From positions 3,763,505 through 3,827,504 of the forward strand of contig NC_064434.1 in assembly GCF_023343835.1 (NCBI RefSeq): DNA of 64,000 nt, written 5' to 3'. Position numbers and translations under genes: made by a program. Source of the DNA: Lagopus muta. Its lineage: Eukaryota > Chordata > Aves > Galliformes > Phasianidae. Under the pieces are notes generated by a model. That model made no database searches. It worked only from the letters and a program-made list of their open reading frames with translations, and had not been told where the DNA came from. Below, piece after piece: positions 26,591 through 40,344 of this stretch; within the stretch, counting starts at the first letter, position 1; every line of letters starts with the position of its first letter.

Positions 26591-26825
26591 TCAAACTAAA
26601 GGAGGGGACATTTATATTGGATATAAGGAAGAAGTTATTTACAATACGGGCTGTGAGGCACTGGCACAGGTTGCATGAGATGGGAGATGGATGCCCCATC
26701 CCTGCAGACAGCCAAGGTCAGGGGATGAGCTCTGAGCACTGATGGAGCTGTGGGTGTCCCTGTTCAGTGCAGGGAGTGGGACAGATGGCCTTCAAGGATC
26801 CCTCCCAACTCAAACCATCCTATGA
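26591..26825 (+). mobile_element. CR1 fragment in the FAM167A intron, plus orientation
   Basis: CTGTGAGGCACTGGCACAGG, GATGCCCCATCCCTGCAGAC and CCTCCCAACTCAAACCATCC, then TATGA. Moderately diverged. Confidence 0.88.
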
Positions 26826-29800
26826 ACAATATTTTGCTGGTCAGACAGACAGAAAAGCCACATTGAAGTGCAGAGGTGACTGGACTGGTGGAGGACTAAA
26901 CCTGAGAGTGGCTGAATTCCCAACGGATTTCTTCCAATGGATTGAGCAAATGTTATTTGATCCTAATAAAACAGCCAACAAGGATGGCATAGACCCTAAT
27001 GATTATCACTGTCTCCATTTCAGACCAATTTGCTTTCCCCATCAGGAGCAGCGTGACTTGTCAGCATGGTCCAGGTATTATTCTGAGTTTTGACATCAAT
27101 ATTAGTTGAACAAGAGCTTTTAAGAGAGATTCTAAACAACAGGGTGACACCCACAGTGTCATCATGAGCTTTGCTGCTGAAGCAATGATTAGGTGCCTTG
27201 TTTCAGACTGTGGTTTGCACCACAAGGGCGTGAGCATCCAAAATTAGCCACAGCAGGGTGTCATCTGAGCACCTTTGAAGATGAAGCCTCAAATCTAAAC
27301 ACAGACCTAACCAATTTCTCTGAAGTGTTTTGGCAAGGGTTTAATGACCGGCCTCTGCTCAAATCCAAGTGGTTGCACCCAATTGGGAAGGCACCACTTC
27401 ACCTTTCATTTTCTTTTGATCTTTTGGATCCATGGAAGCAACCCTTTCTCCACTGATCACTACCCTGAGCTTCAGGTTGGGAACCCGTCCATGAGACACT
27501 TCTGTCTTGGGAAGAGGTGCCAAGGAGCTCCATGACACCTCCATACCCTGGAATGGTCTCTGTTGCTATTTCTCTCCATAGCAGCACAGCAGGAGGTGGA
27601 CTAATGGCAGTGGGAACACTGATAGTGTCTGCAACCATACAGACAGCCCATGGTTAGAGACAAACTTGGAGATAAACCTAGGCTGCATCCTGAGCTGCAG
27701 CTGAATATTTGGGGTAAGCCACCTAGACTGGACAAAAGGCAAGGACGCATCCAAAATCTTCCCTCCCTCCCTCATTTTAAACATTCCTGGAAGACTCAGA
27801 GGCCCAACCCGAACAGAAAATCCTTCCTAAGACTCGCTCATTCAGATATCTGTGGTTTTGTGATTCAATTTGCTGGTTGTAGCCGGTCCTCTGCCAGGAA
27901 GGGCTTGGGTTTGGTTCCCTTTCCCAGACCCACACAGCTCTTCGCCTGCTGGAGCTGGGCCGGAAAGAGGCAGGGAACATTGTTAAAAAGTGGTTTGTGC
28001 AAGCAAGAAATACGTGAGATTGCTTCTGCACTTGGCATGCAAAACTTGGAAACGATGCATGGCTGCTGCTGGGTCTGCCCTGTGGATTCCTAGGGGACAC
28101 TGCAGAGTGTGTGGGATCTGTTGCCGTCCCATTGAGTTGCATTATAGTAGCTGTCCCTGTGGGTGAGCTGCATAAACCAAAAACCCACAGCTAGCTGTGA
28201 TGCAGCCCCTGTAATCCCATTAAGTCTTTCCAGGAAGCTTTTGGAGCTTGCTGATCTAGCAGTTCTCCTCTTTGAAAGAGGATTTCTAGTGATGGCTTGG
28301 TCCTCGGTGTGGGACATCTTACGTGTCTCTAATACTCATGAGAAGCTTGTAGGAAAAGGAAGGAGAATTGGTATTTCTGGGTTCTGATCCAGATCCTGCT
28401 AAGATTTTGGGTGTTTATGAACAAAGCACATCACTTTCCTGTGGACTGCCCAGTCCTGTCCATCATCACCTCCTCAGACAAGGCAAATCCTGTATCTCCT
28501 GGTGGTAATCTTTTAGTAAGTCATTACAATACGTTGTTCCTCATCCATCCTCCTTGCTTTCCTGGAGGGCAAAAAGGGACTTTTTCTCCCTGGGAAATCA
28601 ACATATCTGACATCTTTTGCCCTGCTCCCCCACTGATCCCCAGAACATAGCAAGGGCTTGTCTAGGACAAGAAATGATCAATGTAGGTGGGTGCAGATTT
28701 TGCCCCACACAACTCTCCCCCTCCTATACAGGAAGACTTGTGGTTGGCATGGCAGTGGGAGATGCCATTTCCACAAACACCAGGGTATGGTGGAGGAAGT
28801 GAATTAAGACTGCAGATGGAGCACTGGAGGACAAAACTGGGATCTAACACCAACAGCCCAAGCAGCTTTGTCTGTGAACTTGCATAAAAGCAAAACGTTT
28901 TCTTAGAAAAGCAGAGAAAGAAAGAACTGGTTCAGAAACATGGCTTGTAGGGGGGAAATAGCAATCTTCATTTATGCCTTTCCATAATGGCCTCTTAATT
29001 AATTTTTAAACCCTTTTCATATTTTTTTATCCCATGTTCATCAAAACCTTTCATGGAAGCATTTGTTGACGTTTCTTACATAGCTTGATCAACTGACAAG
29101 AAACACTGACCAAAGGTTAGTTCAGTAACATCCGTGATCACCTTCCTGATAAAATGTCAAGTTGCAGAGCTCATTGTGAAACAGGGGAAGATACCATGAG
29201 TATGAACATTTTTTCATTGCAACTCACGTGGGGGAAGAAAAGCTCCCTGAGTGGCGTTGCTCTGCTCAGTGCAAGGAAATAGTGGTTTGCAGAGCACAGT
29301 AAATTGCCCCAGCCATGACAACCATTCAAAGGGAAGTTCAGAGTGAAATTTATACAAAACTAACTGAAACTTCTGCAGGCAACAGAGCTGGAGTCCAGTT
29401 GCTGGCTGAGAGCACCAGGCGAGGTCCTCCATGGTGTCTCCATGGTGCAGGAGAGAGAAGAGCCTTGCCTGGCTCAGATTGACTTCCATTATTAATGTCA
29501 GCTCTTGGCTTGAGCTCTGAGGATTGCAAAGGGCTTCCCAACAGCTGCAGAAAACACGTGGAGCAGAGCCAAGCTCTTCCCTATGAGCCTTTCAACCTCC
29601 TAAAGCTTCACCTTGCTGTGAGACTGGCGGTGCTGCAAAGGCCAATCCTGATCTCTTTGAAGGCATTGCCTGGAGCAGGAGGGATTGTGCCACAAACCAA
29701 AGCAATGGCAGTGCTACCCTGGTTGATAGCCTGGTTGCAGCATCCCCCACGTGAATGTATCACAAAGACCTTGTGTAGAAACACCAGGGCCACCTGTGGA

Positions 29801-30237
29801 GCATCCTGATGTGAATTTTACCTCCTCCTTTCCTCTCTGCAGTTTCATGTTCCAGCCACCAACCAGGAATAAAATTACCTCTCACTCCTATCTTCTGCAC
29901 CCATAAACAAAACAGCTTATTTTCATGCCTGGGGGCAAATTGGTATGACCTGGACATGCCCATGCTGTTAGGATCCAGGCAAAGTGGTTGCATCCCAATG
30001 CCTACCAAGGATGAATCCTACTGCATCTGCTTCTGAGGAGTGCCTATGGTGAATCACTTAGGGCTGTGTGATAGACTCAGCTCAGAGGATGCCAGGACCT
30101 TCCTCACAATCAAGCACAGAGAAAGACTTTGTTGCCACGCACAATTTCACATATTAATATACTTGTAGTCTGGGTCTGTTTCTGAACTTCTCATTCAGAC
30201 CATGGGGAGCCAAGAAACCAGTGATCCAAAGCTGTCC

Positions 30238-30410
30238 CAGTGCCTCAGCAACCTTATTGTAAAATTTTCCTTATATCCAATCTAAATTTCTCCTCTTTTA
30301 GTTTGAAACCATTTCCCATTGTCTCATCACAACAGACCCTGCTAAAGAGTCTGTCCCTTCTTCCTCACAGCCCCCCTCGAGATATTGAAAGGCTGCACAG
30401 CATCTCATGC
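30238..30410 (-). mobile_element. Internal CR1 fragment without 3' tail
   Basis: CTTATATCCAATCTAAATTT, CCTCTTTTAGTTTGAAACCA and the CCCTCGAGATATTGAAAGGC segment correspond to the CR1 ORF2 end in minus orientation. The 3' tail is missing or decayed. Confidence 0.82.
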
Positions 30411-31403
30411 ACAGGGATGTTGCTGAGGACTGCACATATCTATTGGGAGGAGAAAATAAAGACAAAACCAGGAGCCTTGGTACATGAGTTTTTTTTTCAG
30501 CCTGTAATGCTCCCTCCATGTTTCCAAGAGTTAAAGACTGATTCAAGCCACAGGGTTCACCCTGATCTGTTTGGCTTCTTTCCCAGCACTCCGTTTCCTC
30601 TGTGGCTTTTGTGGTTTGTTGCTGTTCTGCGAGGAGGGATGTGGGGTGAGAAGTGGGTTTTGACTTCTTGGCATCGGCTCTTTGACTGCTGCTTCTGCTT
30701 TCCAGATGAGGGCTGATGCTCACCATGAATCTTGCCAGGTGTTCACCTTCTCCCTTTGCCTCTCCCAGTATCCTGTGACAATTTTCTGCTCAGTTATAAG
30801 CTGGAATTTAAAATAGTAATAATAATAATACATCCATTTCTTTTTATCACTTAAGACTTCCACCTTTCAGAGTTAGATGCCAGGGGAGAATAAACCTTCT
30901 GAAACACTGAGCCCATTAACCCATGGGATAGATATTCTCCTTCCCATGGGAAACACAGAGGCCCCATCCCAAGATCTGTGTGCAATCAGAGAGATGAGCC
31001 ACAGGGGATGCTGACAGCCATGTTCCCTTCTGCCATGAACCAGCCTGGATTTACACAGGCTGGAAATCTGTGCCAAGTAGTTGGGAATCTGTTCTCTGGG
31101 GTCTTTTAATTGGTTCTTTCCACCTCTAATTGCTACTTCTCACCCTGTGGCTGCTCCCTTGTGAGCAAAATTAATTTGGGCTTTGTTTAAGGTTGAGATG
31201 GAGGCTCTGAAGCTTGCACTGACTGATATCCCATTCAACAGCCTTGGCATGGCTGGATTTAACTCCCAGTGCTCCTGGAAATCTGACCAGGCACAGACTG
31301 CTAATGCTAAAGATTCATCATCCTGACCTGAGATGCACTGCAGGGAATTCTCTAGCCTCCCTCCCAGCTCTTTGCATCTCTATCAAAGCTACATTTCTCA
31401 TGA

Positions 31404-31763
<360 letters not shown>

Positions 31764-33580
31764 AGAGGGAAGGATGAGGGAGAAAGAGAGAGGTTTGGGC
31801 TCTCTCTGCCTAATGGCTGGGCACAAAGAGGCCTCGGAGGGGCAGAGGGATCAGGAGCAAACGGGGAACCCACCGCTGGTCTTGGTGTCAGGGCAAGGCA
31901 GCAGAATATGGCACCAGGATGGCTCAGAGATGCCCTTTGGGAAGAGAGGACCTGCAGGAAGCACGGAGAGCATCTGAGCCCAGCGATTGCTCTCAGCCTG
32001 TTCTTTTGCAAAGCCCCTTCTCCCCTTTATCCTCTCCCTGCAGTAAAAAAGGTGGATGCATCTCCAGTGCGGTTGGTTGTACTCAGAAGTCCAAGGGGAG
32101 CTTTAAAGATCAGCCAAAAAGCAAGGGAAACCCCCCCCTTCCCTTTTCTTTTATCTTCTCCCAGGCTAGAGCTGTGGCTTCAGAAAATACCTCTCTCTTC
32201 CCTAGATGTTTCCTCAGATCTCCATCTTCTGCCTCTGCTGCTCCGGGCAGGAGGTCTCTGGGGCTGCTTCAGGTGGAAAGATGGTTGCCAGTGGAAAGGA
32301 TTCATCAAGTGAGGGACAGCGGGTTAAATGTATCCCCAAATGCGGTGAGAATGTGCTTTCTGGCTTGTTCTGTTGAGTCCAGTGTATTCTACCTTAATTT
32401 TGCCTGTGGTATCTATTATGGATGGATTGTGGACACATTTATGTAGCCTTTAGATGGACAGGAGTCACTTGTGTGCCCTAGAATTTATACCCAGAGCAAT
32501 ACATGTTCCTGATCTCATTGCCAGCCATGGCCACAAGGCAACCTGCGGCTAGCTCCAAAAGTGGTAAGATAATGGATGCAGTTTACACTGATGAAATCCT
32601 GTATCAAAGAAGTCATCTTAGGCTGACATTCCCCCAGAAGTAGCACCAGCAAATCCTGGATTCTCTGTAGCAACACACATCCATCAAAGAAAGGACATTC
32701 AAGAGGAGAAAAGGGACTTCTGCATGATGAGCATCAAAGTGCAACCATAAAATTAAATGGAGAAATATTGCGGTGATGAGCTGCCGTCAGCAGGCTTTAG
32801 ACCTGTAGCAGACACATGGGATTCTCTCCCTACAGGCAGTGTGTGAGATGGATGCTGTACTTTCTTGCCTTTCTGTGCACACTGCTGCACACTATGCTGC
32901 AAGGCTAGGGACATGAGTGGTCTAGCCACGGCAGCCCTGGGACAACTGGCACCAAGATAGTCTGTCCAGAGGGTGTTTGGCTGTCTGTAGGCTTCAACAC
33001 CTCTCAACCCATCAGCCCTGCTCTCTGCCAGAGCAGCTGAAAGTGACTGTTTCCACGCAGCACCAGCCCAAGCTCTGGAAATGAGCTGGACGTGTGAGCC
33101 AGTGCTGAGCTGGAAGCTGTGTGGCCATTTGGATGTGCCTCTGCCTGTACCTGGCCGTGTCCGTGAGCCCTGTGTGTGCATCAGTAGTTGTGTGTGTGTG
33201 TGTTTGTGAGCCCAGAGGCTCGCATCACGAAAGGGTTCATGGCCACCTGGGAACAGGGGCTGTTTTCAATGCCCTGTTTCCCGGGGCTCCATTGGATGTA
33301 ACCCCACAGCGATTCCTCCCTTCCAGTTCATAATTCACAGGGTGACATTTCTTTCTGCTATGGAAGAAGATATTTGGAGGGCACCAGAGCTCTGTCTATA
33401 CTAGTAAGTTAAGCAGTGCTGTGCCTGAATGTTGAAACTTGTACTGCCCAGGTACTGATAGGGTTGTGGCCAGACTGCCAGTTGGCCTCTGGACAAGACA
33501 ACCAGCTGTGATACTGTTTAGTTTACTGGTAGAAAAATAGCCTTATTTCCCCATGGACATTTTGAGGGGAAAAAATAAAA
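31764..33580 (+). other. FAM167A: Putative FAM167A 3' UTR and 3' flank
   Basis: Sequence after the FAM167A stop has no coding gene or CR1. Two candidate polyadenylation hexamers are visible: ATTAAA at 32752-32757 and AATAAA at 33574-33579. The second sits immediately before a long purine tract. I cannot tell which is used. A short GT run lies at about 33187-33207. The 175-codon frame at 31919-32446 overlaps this region and has no recognisable domain. Confidence 0.45.
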
Positions 33581-33745
33581 AAAGAGAGAAGAAGAGAGAA
33601 GAAAAAAAGAAGAGAAGAGAGAAGAGAAGAGAAGAGAAGAGAAGAGAAGAGAAGAGAAGAGAAGAGAAGAGAAGAGAAGAGAAGAGAAGAGAAGAGAAGA
33701 GAAGAGAAGAAGAAGAGAAGAAGAAGAGAAGAAGAAAAAGAAAAA
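33577..33745. repeat. 169-nt pure purine tract, mostly (GAAGA)n
   Basis: Every base from 33577 to 33745 on the plus strand is A or G. The centre (about 33609-33706) is a nearly perfect GAAGA pentanucleotide array with mirror symmetry. It lies about 1.8 kb downstream of the FAM167A stop. Confidence 0.97.
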
Positions 33746-36700
33746 TCTCATTGAAATTCTTCTTTGTTTACTTTTTTAATTAAAAAAAAAAAAAACTATT
33801 GATGTCTCATCTGAATTTTCAGAGGCATTTTCGATCAAAAATAGCAGCGACAAATTTCAGTGAAAATAATGCCTCAGAAGAGGGGGACTGTCTCTCTCTA
33901 GGGTCGCCTAGAATCAAATACAGAGAATTCCTGCCTCTGGGCCCTTGTGTGGTATCTGAATGCAGAAGGTTAGTATAAGCACAGCCTTTGGAGGTCATTA
34001 TATGTGGAATTAGAAATACCAGGCGTCTGGTTTGCAGACGTGTATTTTCTGCAGCGGGGATGGGGATGGTTACGATTGCCAGCTGTTCATCGAAATGCAC
34101 AATTTTTTTTAATTATAAAATGATGTCTGTATCGATTCCTTGCCTCTGGTCTTTCACTGGGCTCAATGGATCCAGTTCTGCTTGCAGAACAGCCAGGGGA
34201 TGCATGGGGACTTTCTGTCTGATTCCAAACCTCTAGTAGCCACCATCAGCAATGCTATCTCCTGCAATGCCCAACTCCACTACAAGTATCTTTGCTAATG
34301 GAGACAGCAGTGGAAGTCTGGGGACATGGTGTGAAGCACCAGGTGGTCCCAGCAGCTCTGAACAGCAAAGTTCTACCTGGTGTTTTCAAGATGTATGCTT
34401 GTGCAAGGTTTCTCTATCCATGCACATCATCAGGACAGCTCTGTGCCTACACCAGTGGGTTTCGTGTTTATTTTACTTACAATTCTGAGCATATTAATGT
34501 GTAACCATTGAAAGCAGCTCATTTGCTCTCAGACATCGTTTTGTAATGTACAGTCAAAATATTTTCCTTGAAACAACGTTAATGGAACTTCTCTTCCAGT
34601 GGTAACAGCTAGGCGCAGCACCTAGATGCAACCAATCCAAAGATCTGTGTTACTTTACAGTGTGAAGAAAAAACCAGAATCATCAAAGAAAAAAGTGGCC
34701 TGCCTTGATTTCTGACTTTGAGTCAGTCAAGAAGCAGCACAAATCAATTCTACACTTTTCAGCTTACAGTCCATTGGCCATGCTCCCCAGCATGGTCCAT
34801 CACAACCTGTCAGTGGACAAGAGACTTCACTGCTCCGCCACAGCTCTTCTAGCAAAGATAAAAAGGGTTATTTTTCCTGAGGGAAGTGCCCCATTCCTTT
34901 CTCTTTTGGCACTGTGAAGTGCAATCAGTGAGCAGTTTCTGTTTTGGTGTCTCCCACAGTTGCTTCCATACAACCCCTTAAGGAAACTGAACAGAGACCA
35001 TCACAGAAATGCCCCAGTAAGTCCCATTTCTACTAGGAAAGCTGGAGAATGACATGTTAGAAGAGCAGAATCAGGCTTGTTGCCCTCTCTGTGTGTTTCA
35101 TATCCAAGTGCCATGTCTGGAGACACGCACAAGAGCGCAAGGCATCTGAAAGACCTTAGCTCCACACACACTTCATTCAGGCCAGCTGAGATTTTTCATC
35201 ATTTGGCATCATTTTGGCATCCATCAGCAACAGGAGGACAATATGGAGCCCCTGCAATGCCAGCCCTGGGGCAGCCAAACCATCGTTCTCACTGTCACCT
35301 TCAGCACCTTGATGTGTAGGTCAGCCACTGGAAGAGATCTGCAATGCTCTGGTCCCGAGATGTTGGTGGAAGATGCTCAGTGCTACACTGCTGTCACTTC
35401 CCCAGCACTCCTTCTCCCTTTCAGGATCCTGCTTGCTGCCTCCCAGGGGAGAAAGAGGAGGAAGGAGGCATTACACAATATGTTGCATTGATGAATTCCC
35501 TGTGCCAGCTGGAACAGTCTGCTCACAAATGCAGCTTTCTGGAGGGGTTTCAAGAGTGTTACATTCTTAGATCATTGTCTCTCCTCCCTGGGAACAATGA
35601 GGGCAGGAACGAGCTGCTCCAGAAATGCTACAAGGAGATTTCTATGGGATAGGGATTGCTGTGGGAGACAAAGGGAATTTCCCCCAACTGCTTTAGACTG
35701 CAGCCCAGATAGCTTACGAAGGCAACTCAGTGGGAAACAGGAATGCTGTTCTCAGTGCTCTGCAGAGAACTGCGAAGGTCAGCTTCTTCCAACTCCCCCA
35801 GAAAGGCAGAACAATTATCCACCAATTATAGGGTGGAAAATGAGATGCGGGAAGGCAGAGCGCTGTGCCCCAGGCTGCAGCTGCTCAGTCTGAGATATGC
35901 TGAAGGATCTTCTGGCCTTGGGTTTCAGCCTTGGCACGCTCTGCAAGTCCCTTACTACTGCACTTAAGAAAGCCTGTCATGCAGGCAAATTAAAATTGGA
36001 AGGCCGATGCAAAGCTCCTAACCAAGCTTTCTAACCAAATGAGGTGGATGGAGCTCTTAATCCCAATAAGCCCATACCCATCCCATGAGATCAGCAGCTG
36101 GTTCAGCTGTCCTGTCCCCTCTCCCCACACTGGTAATTCCAGCCAAAGCTTTGGTGGCTCTGGCTTTGCCAATGGTGAGCTCGCGATTCTCAGCGTGGTT
36201 CCTGGCATGGTTTTGTCCTTCAGGGGGCAGATATGGCTTAGGAGGTGACATGAGCCAGGGACCAACACTGGGAAGAGATTTGGGTGCAGGCACCTTTGGG
36301 GGGAGTAGGAAAGTCGAACTGTACGAACCTGTTTGGACAGAGGAGGGACCCTGCTACAGTTCAGTTGCAACATCTTCATGAAGAAACACAACCAAAATGG
36401 GGTGCAAGCAACCCTTCTCATAATGCAGCAATCACTAATGACTCATAAGTCTTGCAAAAGGAATTTGCTAATGCAAGGAAAATAATTCCTTTCAAGCCAA
36501 GGTTGTGGAGACAAATTCTGCTTGATTCATGACATGTACAGCTCCCACTGAGCTGTGGCTTTGATTCCCTCCAGGCAAACATGGGACTGATCCACATCTC
36601 CCGCTTCCTAGAGATGTGCTCCAAGTGCTGCTTCTCAGGCTGATGTTGAGCTTCATTCAGTTTTAGGAAGAGACACCACATCCTCACCTAAGCAGGTGTA

Positions 36701-39427
36701 GTTTGGAAGGGACCTTAAAGATCATCTAGTTCCAACCCCTTGTCAATCACCATTATTTTTCATGCACAACAGGCAGTCTCACGGATGTAAAGGCACTGAA
36801 TTTCACCGGATAGATAGTCCCAAACCACCTTCTTCCCCCACTGCTGTCTGCTCTTCTCCTTCCCAAATGTTATGCACAGAGGTTTGGGACAAGTCCAGCC
36901 TATGAAAACTGAGGCAAACAAAAAAAAAGGCTCTCAGCTCAGCCAGCTCAACTCAGCCATCCCCCTATTTAGAAGCAAACTCACATTTTCCCTGAAGTAC
37001 GCTATTAAAATTGTAAGCCCACTTCTTGTTATGCTTAGCATCCCTATCCAGGCTTTGCTCCAGCTGGTCTTTTTCTCTCCTGCTTTCTTTCCTTAAGTAC
37101 CCAAGCAACGCCTTTGCACTCTTCTTTCATTTTTCCTCCTTATTTCCATTTCTTGTATGCTCCCTTTTAGCAGCTCAGTTCACCAAGAAGTGTGTTAATT
37201 AGCCAAGCAGGCTTTGTGCTGAAATTCCTCATTTTCATGTGCAAAGGCAGCGTTTGTTTCCAAATTCTGAATAAGTTTTCTCTAAAAAAAAAAATAAAAT
37301 TCAACTGGCTGTCTTGGACACCTCCTCCCTCATAGCAACCTCCCTGCTGAAATCGCCTCTGCTAAGGTTCAGAGTGCTAAATCCAGGTCTTTTCTTCCCA
37401 AACCTCTCTCCAGACACAATCCCAGTCATCTCACAGCCATCTCACACCAAGCTGCCATCTCTGACCACAGCTATCCCCTCCAGGTCAAGCAGATTGGTGG
37501 GGACATGGATTGGAGTTACCTGGGAGCATCAGATGGGCTTTATGGTTACCAGGGAGGAGAAGATCCCTGCAGGCTCGATGCTCAGACACCCTGACAGTGA
37601 AAGTTTTCCTTTCTAGAAAACTGGGTTAGAAATAAGGCCAGTTCTGCTCTCTCTGGAACTGGCCTGGATCCCTTCCACATGCCAATCTCCTTTGCTAACT
37701 GCTCTCCACCTTCTCTACCTTTTCTCCCATATGATGACCCATGTATGACGATATCCCAGATGAATACTTGGCTTTATTTTTGTTTTTGTTTTTTTTGCCT
37801 GGTCTGACCACATGAGTTAAGTCCCAAATGGGCTCCCCTTGATGCTCCCCATGGAGCAGCACCAACTCTAATGCACACGAGGGGGATGTTCAGGGGTAGG
37901 AATGAGGGACAGGGACAGAAATCCTCCTCTCTGCCATGTTGTGTCTAAGCAGCAAGCCTGGCCGAGGGCTTCTGTCCTGTGAACAGCACAGGGGAGTGTT
38001 TTTGTTCTTTTATTGCTGGTGGGAGAATCAAGCCTGGCCATGAGGATCACAGCCCGTAGGAAACAAAGCTTCTGAGTGAGTTCAAGGCCGGCAGATCTGC
38101 GTGATCCCAGCCTTCTAAGTTCAGTTTGTTTGCTTTCAGAGGGGCTCCTCCTCTGCCTCTTTGCTTTCCTTTCACTGCTCAGCGGCCACAGGGCTTTGAT
38201 CACCTGCAGCCCGTTAATTACCATGTGCCACTCTCCCCATGGAATGCAAAGGAAGAGAGGTCCTCTTTTAGCTTCCCCCCAGGGACCCTTTTTTTGTGTG
38301 TGTGTACTGGGCCTCCGGTTTCCTCGCAGAGCAGCTCTGCCCCATCGCCTTGTGCATCCCCTTTGCACAAAGCCCTCTTTGTGCTCACGTTGGGATGGAG
38401 CCAGCCCAGGCTGCAAGCACATGCTTATCTTCAAGCAGAAGTAGCAACACCGGCTTCAGCAGGAGCTGGAAACAAGGCATCATCGCATCAGCCCCAGATG
38501 CTCCACAGGGTGCTCATGAAATGCCCTTCCCCAAACACACGCTGCACCCATGGGTGTGCTTGGCTGCGTTCCTCCTTGCAAAAATCAGAGCCAAGGATGG
38601 GGGAAGATCATGCTGTGGGGTGAGAGGTAATCCCAGCATGCAGTAAGCTGAAATTTGGGGGATTCGGGTTTGCTTGCAGCCTTTGTGTTTAATGCAGAGG
38701 CCATGCAAAGCGTCGCCCCTTTTCCATGCATTCCCAGTGTGGGATTCCTGGGGGCTCATCCTGGTCTCCCAGAGCAATAGGGAAGGTGCAGGGGGAGGCA
38801 GCAGCACGACGCCAGCATCACTGCTGAGATAACACTCATTTCATCATGTTCGGGTACAGGGAAGGGTATTCACAGAGGAGGCTGTTATCCTCCTGTCTGA
38901 GTAGAGAGGGAGATAGAGGGATTCTAGAGTGTCCTTCACCTCTCATTTTGTTACGGTAGGGTCTTTTTCTATGGGGAACACCCTGATTTGTAAGCATGAG
39001 CAGTTTCTCTGGCTGCTTGTCGCAGCTCGTGCCAGCTCACGTGGGTGCTGGGTTGCTCCCTGCGAGCAAAATCTGGGATGGAAACAACAAACGTGGGGAG
39101 ATGTGGCAGACAAAGGCAGGGGAGGGGAGGGAGCAGGATGGATGGCTGCGAAGCTGAGAGGGTTGCCATGGAATTCGTGTTCATCGGCCCCCTTCACTGC
39201 CTGCAAGAAGAAGGAGGGAGGGTTTGGAGCTTGGAGGAGCTGTGCTTGTATCTGTATGGCTGTGCCAAAGCTCTCAGCTAACAATCAGATCTTGCTAAGC
39301 CAGAAATAGGGCAGGGTTTGAAGACAGAAAGGATGAAGCATTAGCAAAGCCACCTCTGTAAAGTCAAGTGTAATGCTAGCTTCCCTAAAATGCAGCTGCC
39401 TTGGGCAATCAAGGTGAGGGCTTAGAA
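33746..39427. other. Intergenic sequence between FAM167A and TDH, left part
   Basis: 5.7 kb with only one short CR1 remnant (36696) and low-complexity T- or A-rich patches near 37285 and 37780. No exon is supported. Confidence 0.55.
36696..36755 (-). mobile_element. Short CR1 3' remnant
   Basis: GTTTGGAAGGGACCTTAAAG, then ATCATCTAGTTCCAACCCC. Confidence 0.8.
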
Positions 39428-39700
39428 ACATTGAAGGGTTGAGTTGGAAGGGACCTTAAAACCCATCCAGTCCCAGCTCCTGCCATGGGCTGGGTGCCTC
39501 CAGCTCAGGCTGCCCAGGGCCCATCCATGGCCTTGGGCACCTCCAGGGATGGGGCAGCCACAGCTCTGGGCAGCAGTACCAGGGCCTCATTGCCCTCTGA
39601 GTAAGGGATTTCTTCCTGACACCTAATCTAAATCTCCTCTCTTTTAGTTTAAAGCTATTACTCCTACTCCTGTCTGTATCTGCCCAGGTAAATAGACTCC
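39428..39700 (-). mobile_element. CR1 fragment
   Basis: GTTGAGTTGGAAGGGACCTT, CTCAGGCTGCCCAGGGCCCA and CTGACACCTAATCTAAATCT. Minus-strand codons FKLKERRFRLGVRKK are visible. Confidence 0.9.
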
Positions 39701-40212
39701 TCAAGTACTGGAAGAATGCTCACTGCAGTGCACAAGGAATCGGAGCCATCATCAAGCATTCAGGAAGGCAGCTGCATGTCAGAAAGTTGGGGTTTTGAGG
39801 GCTTAAATGAAGGGATTATAATTTATTAATGTGACTGTCAAAACTCATTAATTAGCCTCAGACATGTGAAGAGATCTCAGGCTTGGGATCAGCATCTGGG
39901 ATGTGAACGGTGGTGTCTGCATGTGCCACATGCTGTGTGCACACATCTGCATGCTGTGGCTGTGCACACATCCTGGAGGTCCTGCATCCATAGCACCTCC
40001 CCAAATGAGAGCCACTGTCAGAGGTTGGCTCCTTGGGGCACGTTTCCTTCCCCAATCCCCTGCCCTATGCATCAGTCTCCCAACCCCCTCCTTGCATCGT
40101 TCCCCTTCTCCTCTCCCACAGCTTCCTCCAACACCACTCTTCTCCAAAATGCCCTCAGCTGCAGGAGTGAGATGAAGATGCAAAGACAAGATAAGGATAA
40201 AATGGATGCAGA

Positions 40213-40344
40213 TCTTCCTTCAAGGCCAGGCTGCATGTGGCTCTGGACAGCCTGGTCTACTGGTTGGTGACCCTGCATGTGGCAGGGGGGTTGAAACTAG
40301 ATGATCACTGTGGTCCTTTTCAACCCAGGCCATTCTATGATTCC
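40213..40344 (+). mobile_element. CR1 3' fragment, plus orientation
   Basis: CAAGGCCAGGCTGCATGTGG, TTGAAACTAGATGATCACTG and CAACCCAGGCCATTCTATGA. Confidence 0.92.

Noticed and set aside
26767-27093. 108-codon plus-strand frame in the FAM167A intron
   Set aside because: Its start lies inside a CR1 3' end and the rest shows no recognisable family or splice context.
31919-32446. 175-codon plus-strand frame after FAM167A
   Set aside because: Lies in the 3' UTR, low-complexity composition, no domain.
33518-33783. Frames of repeated Arg-Glu-Glu-Lys or Phe-Ser-Ser-Leu residues
   Set aside because: Translation of the purine/pyrimidine tract, not a protein gene.
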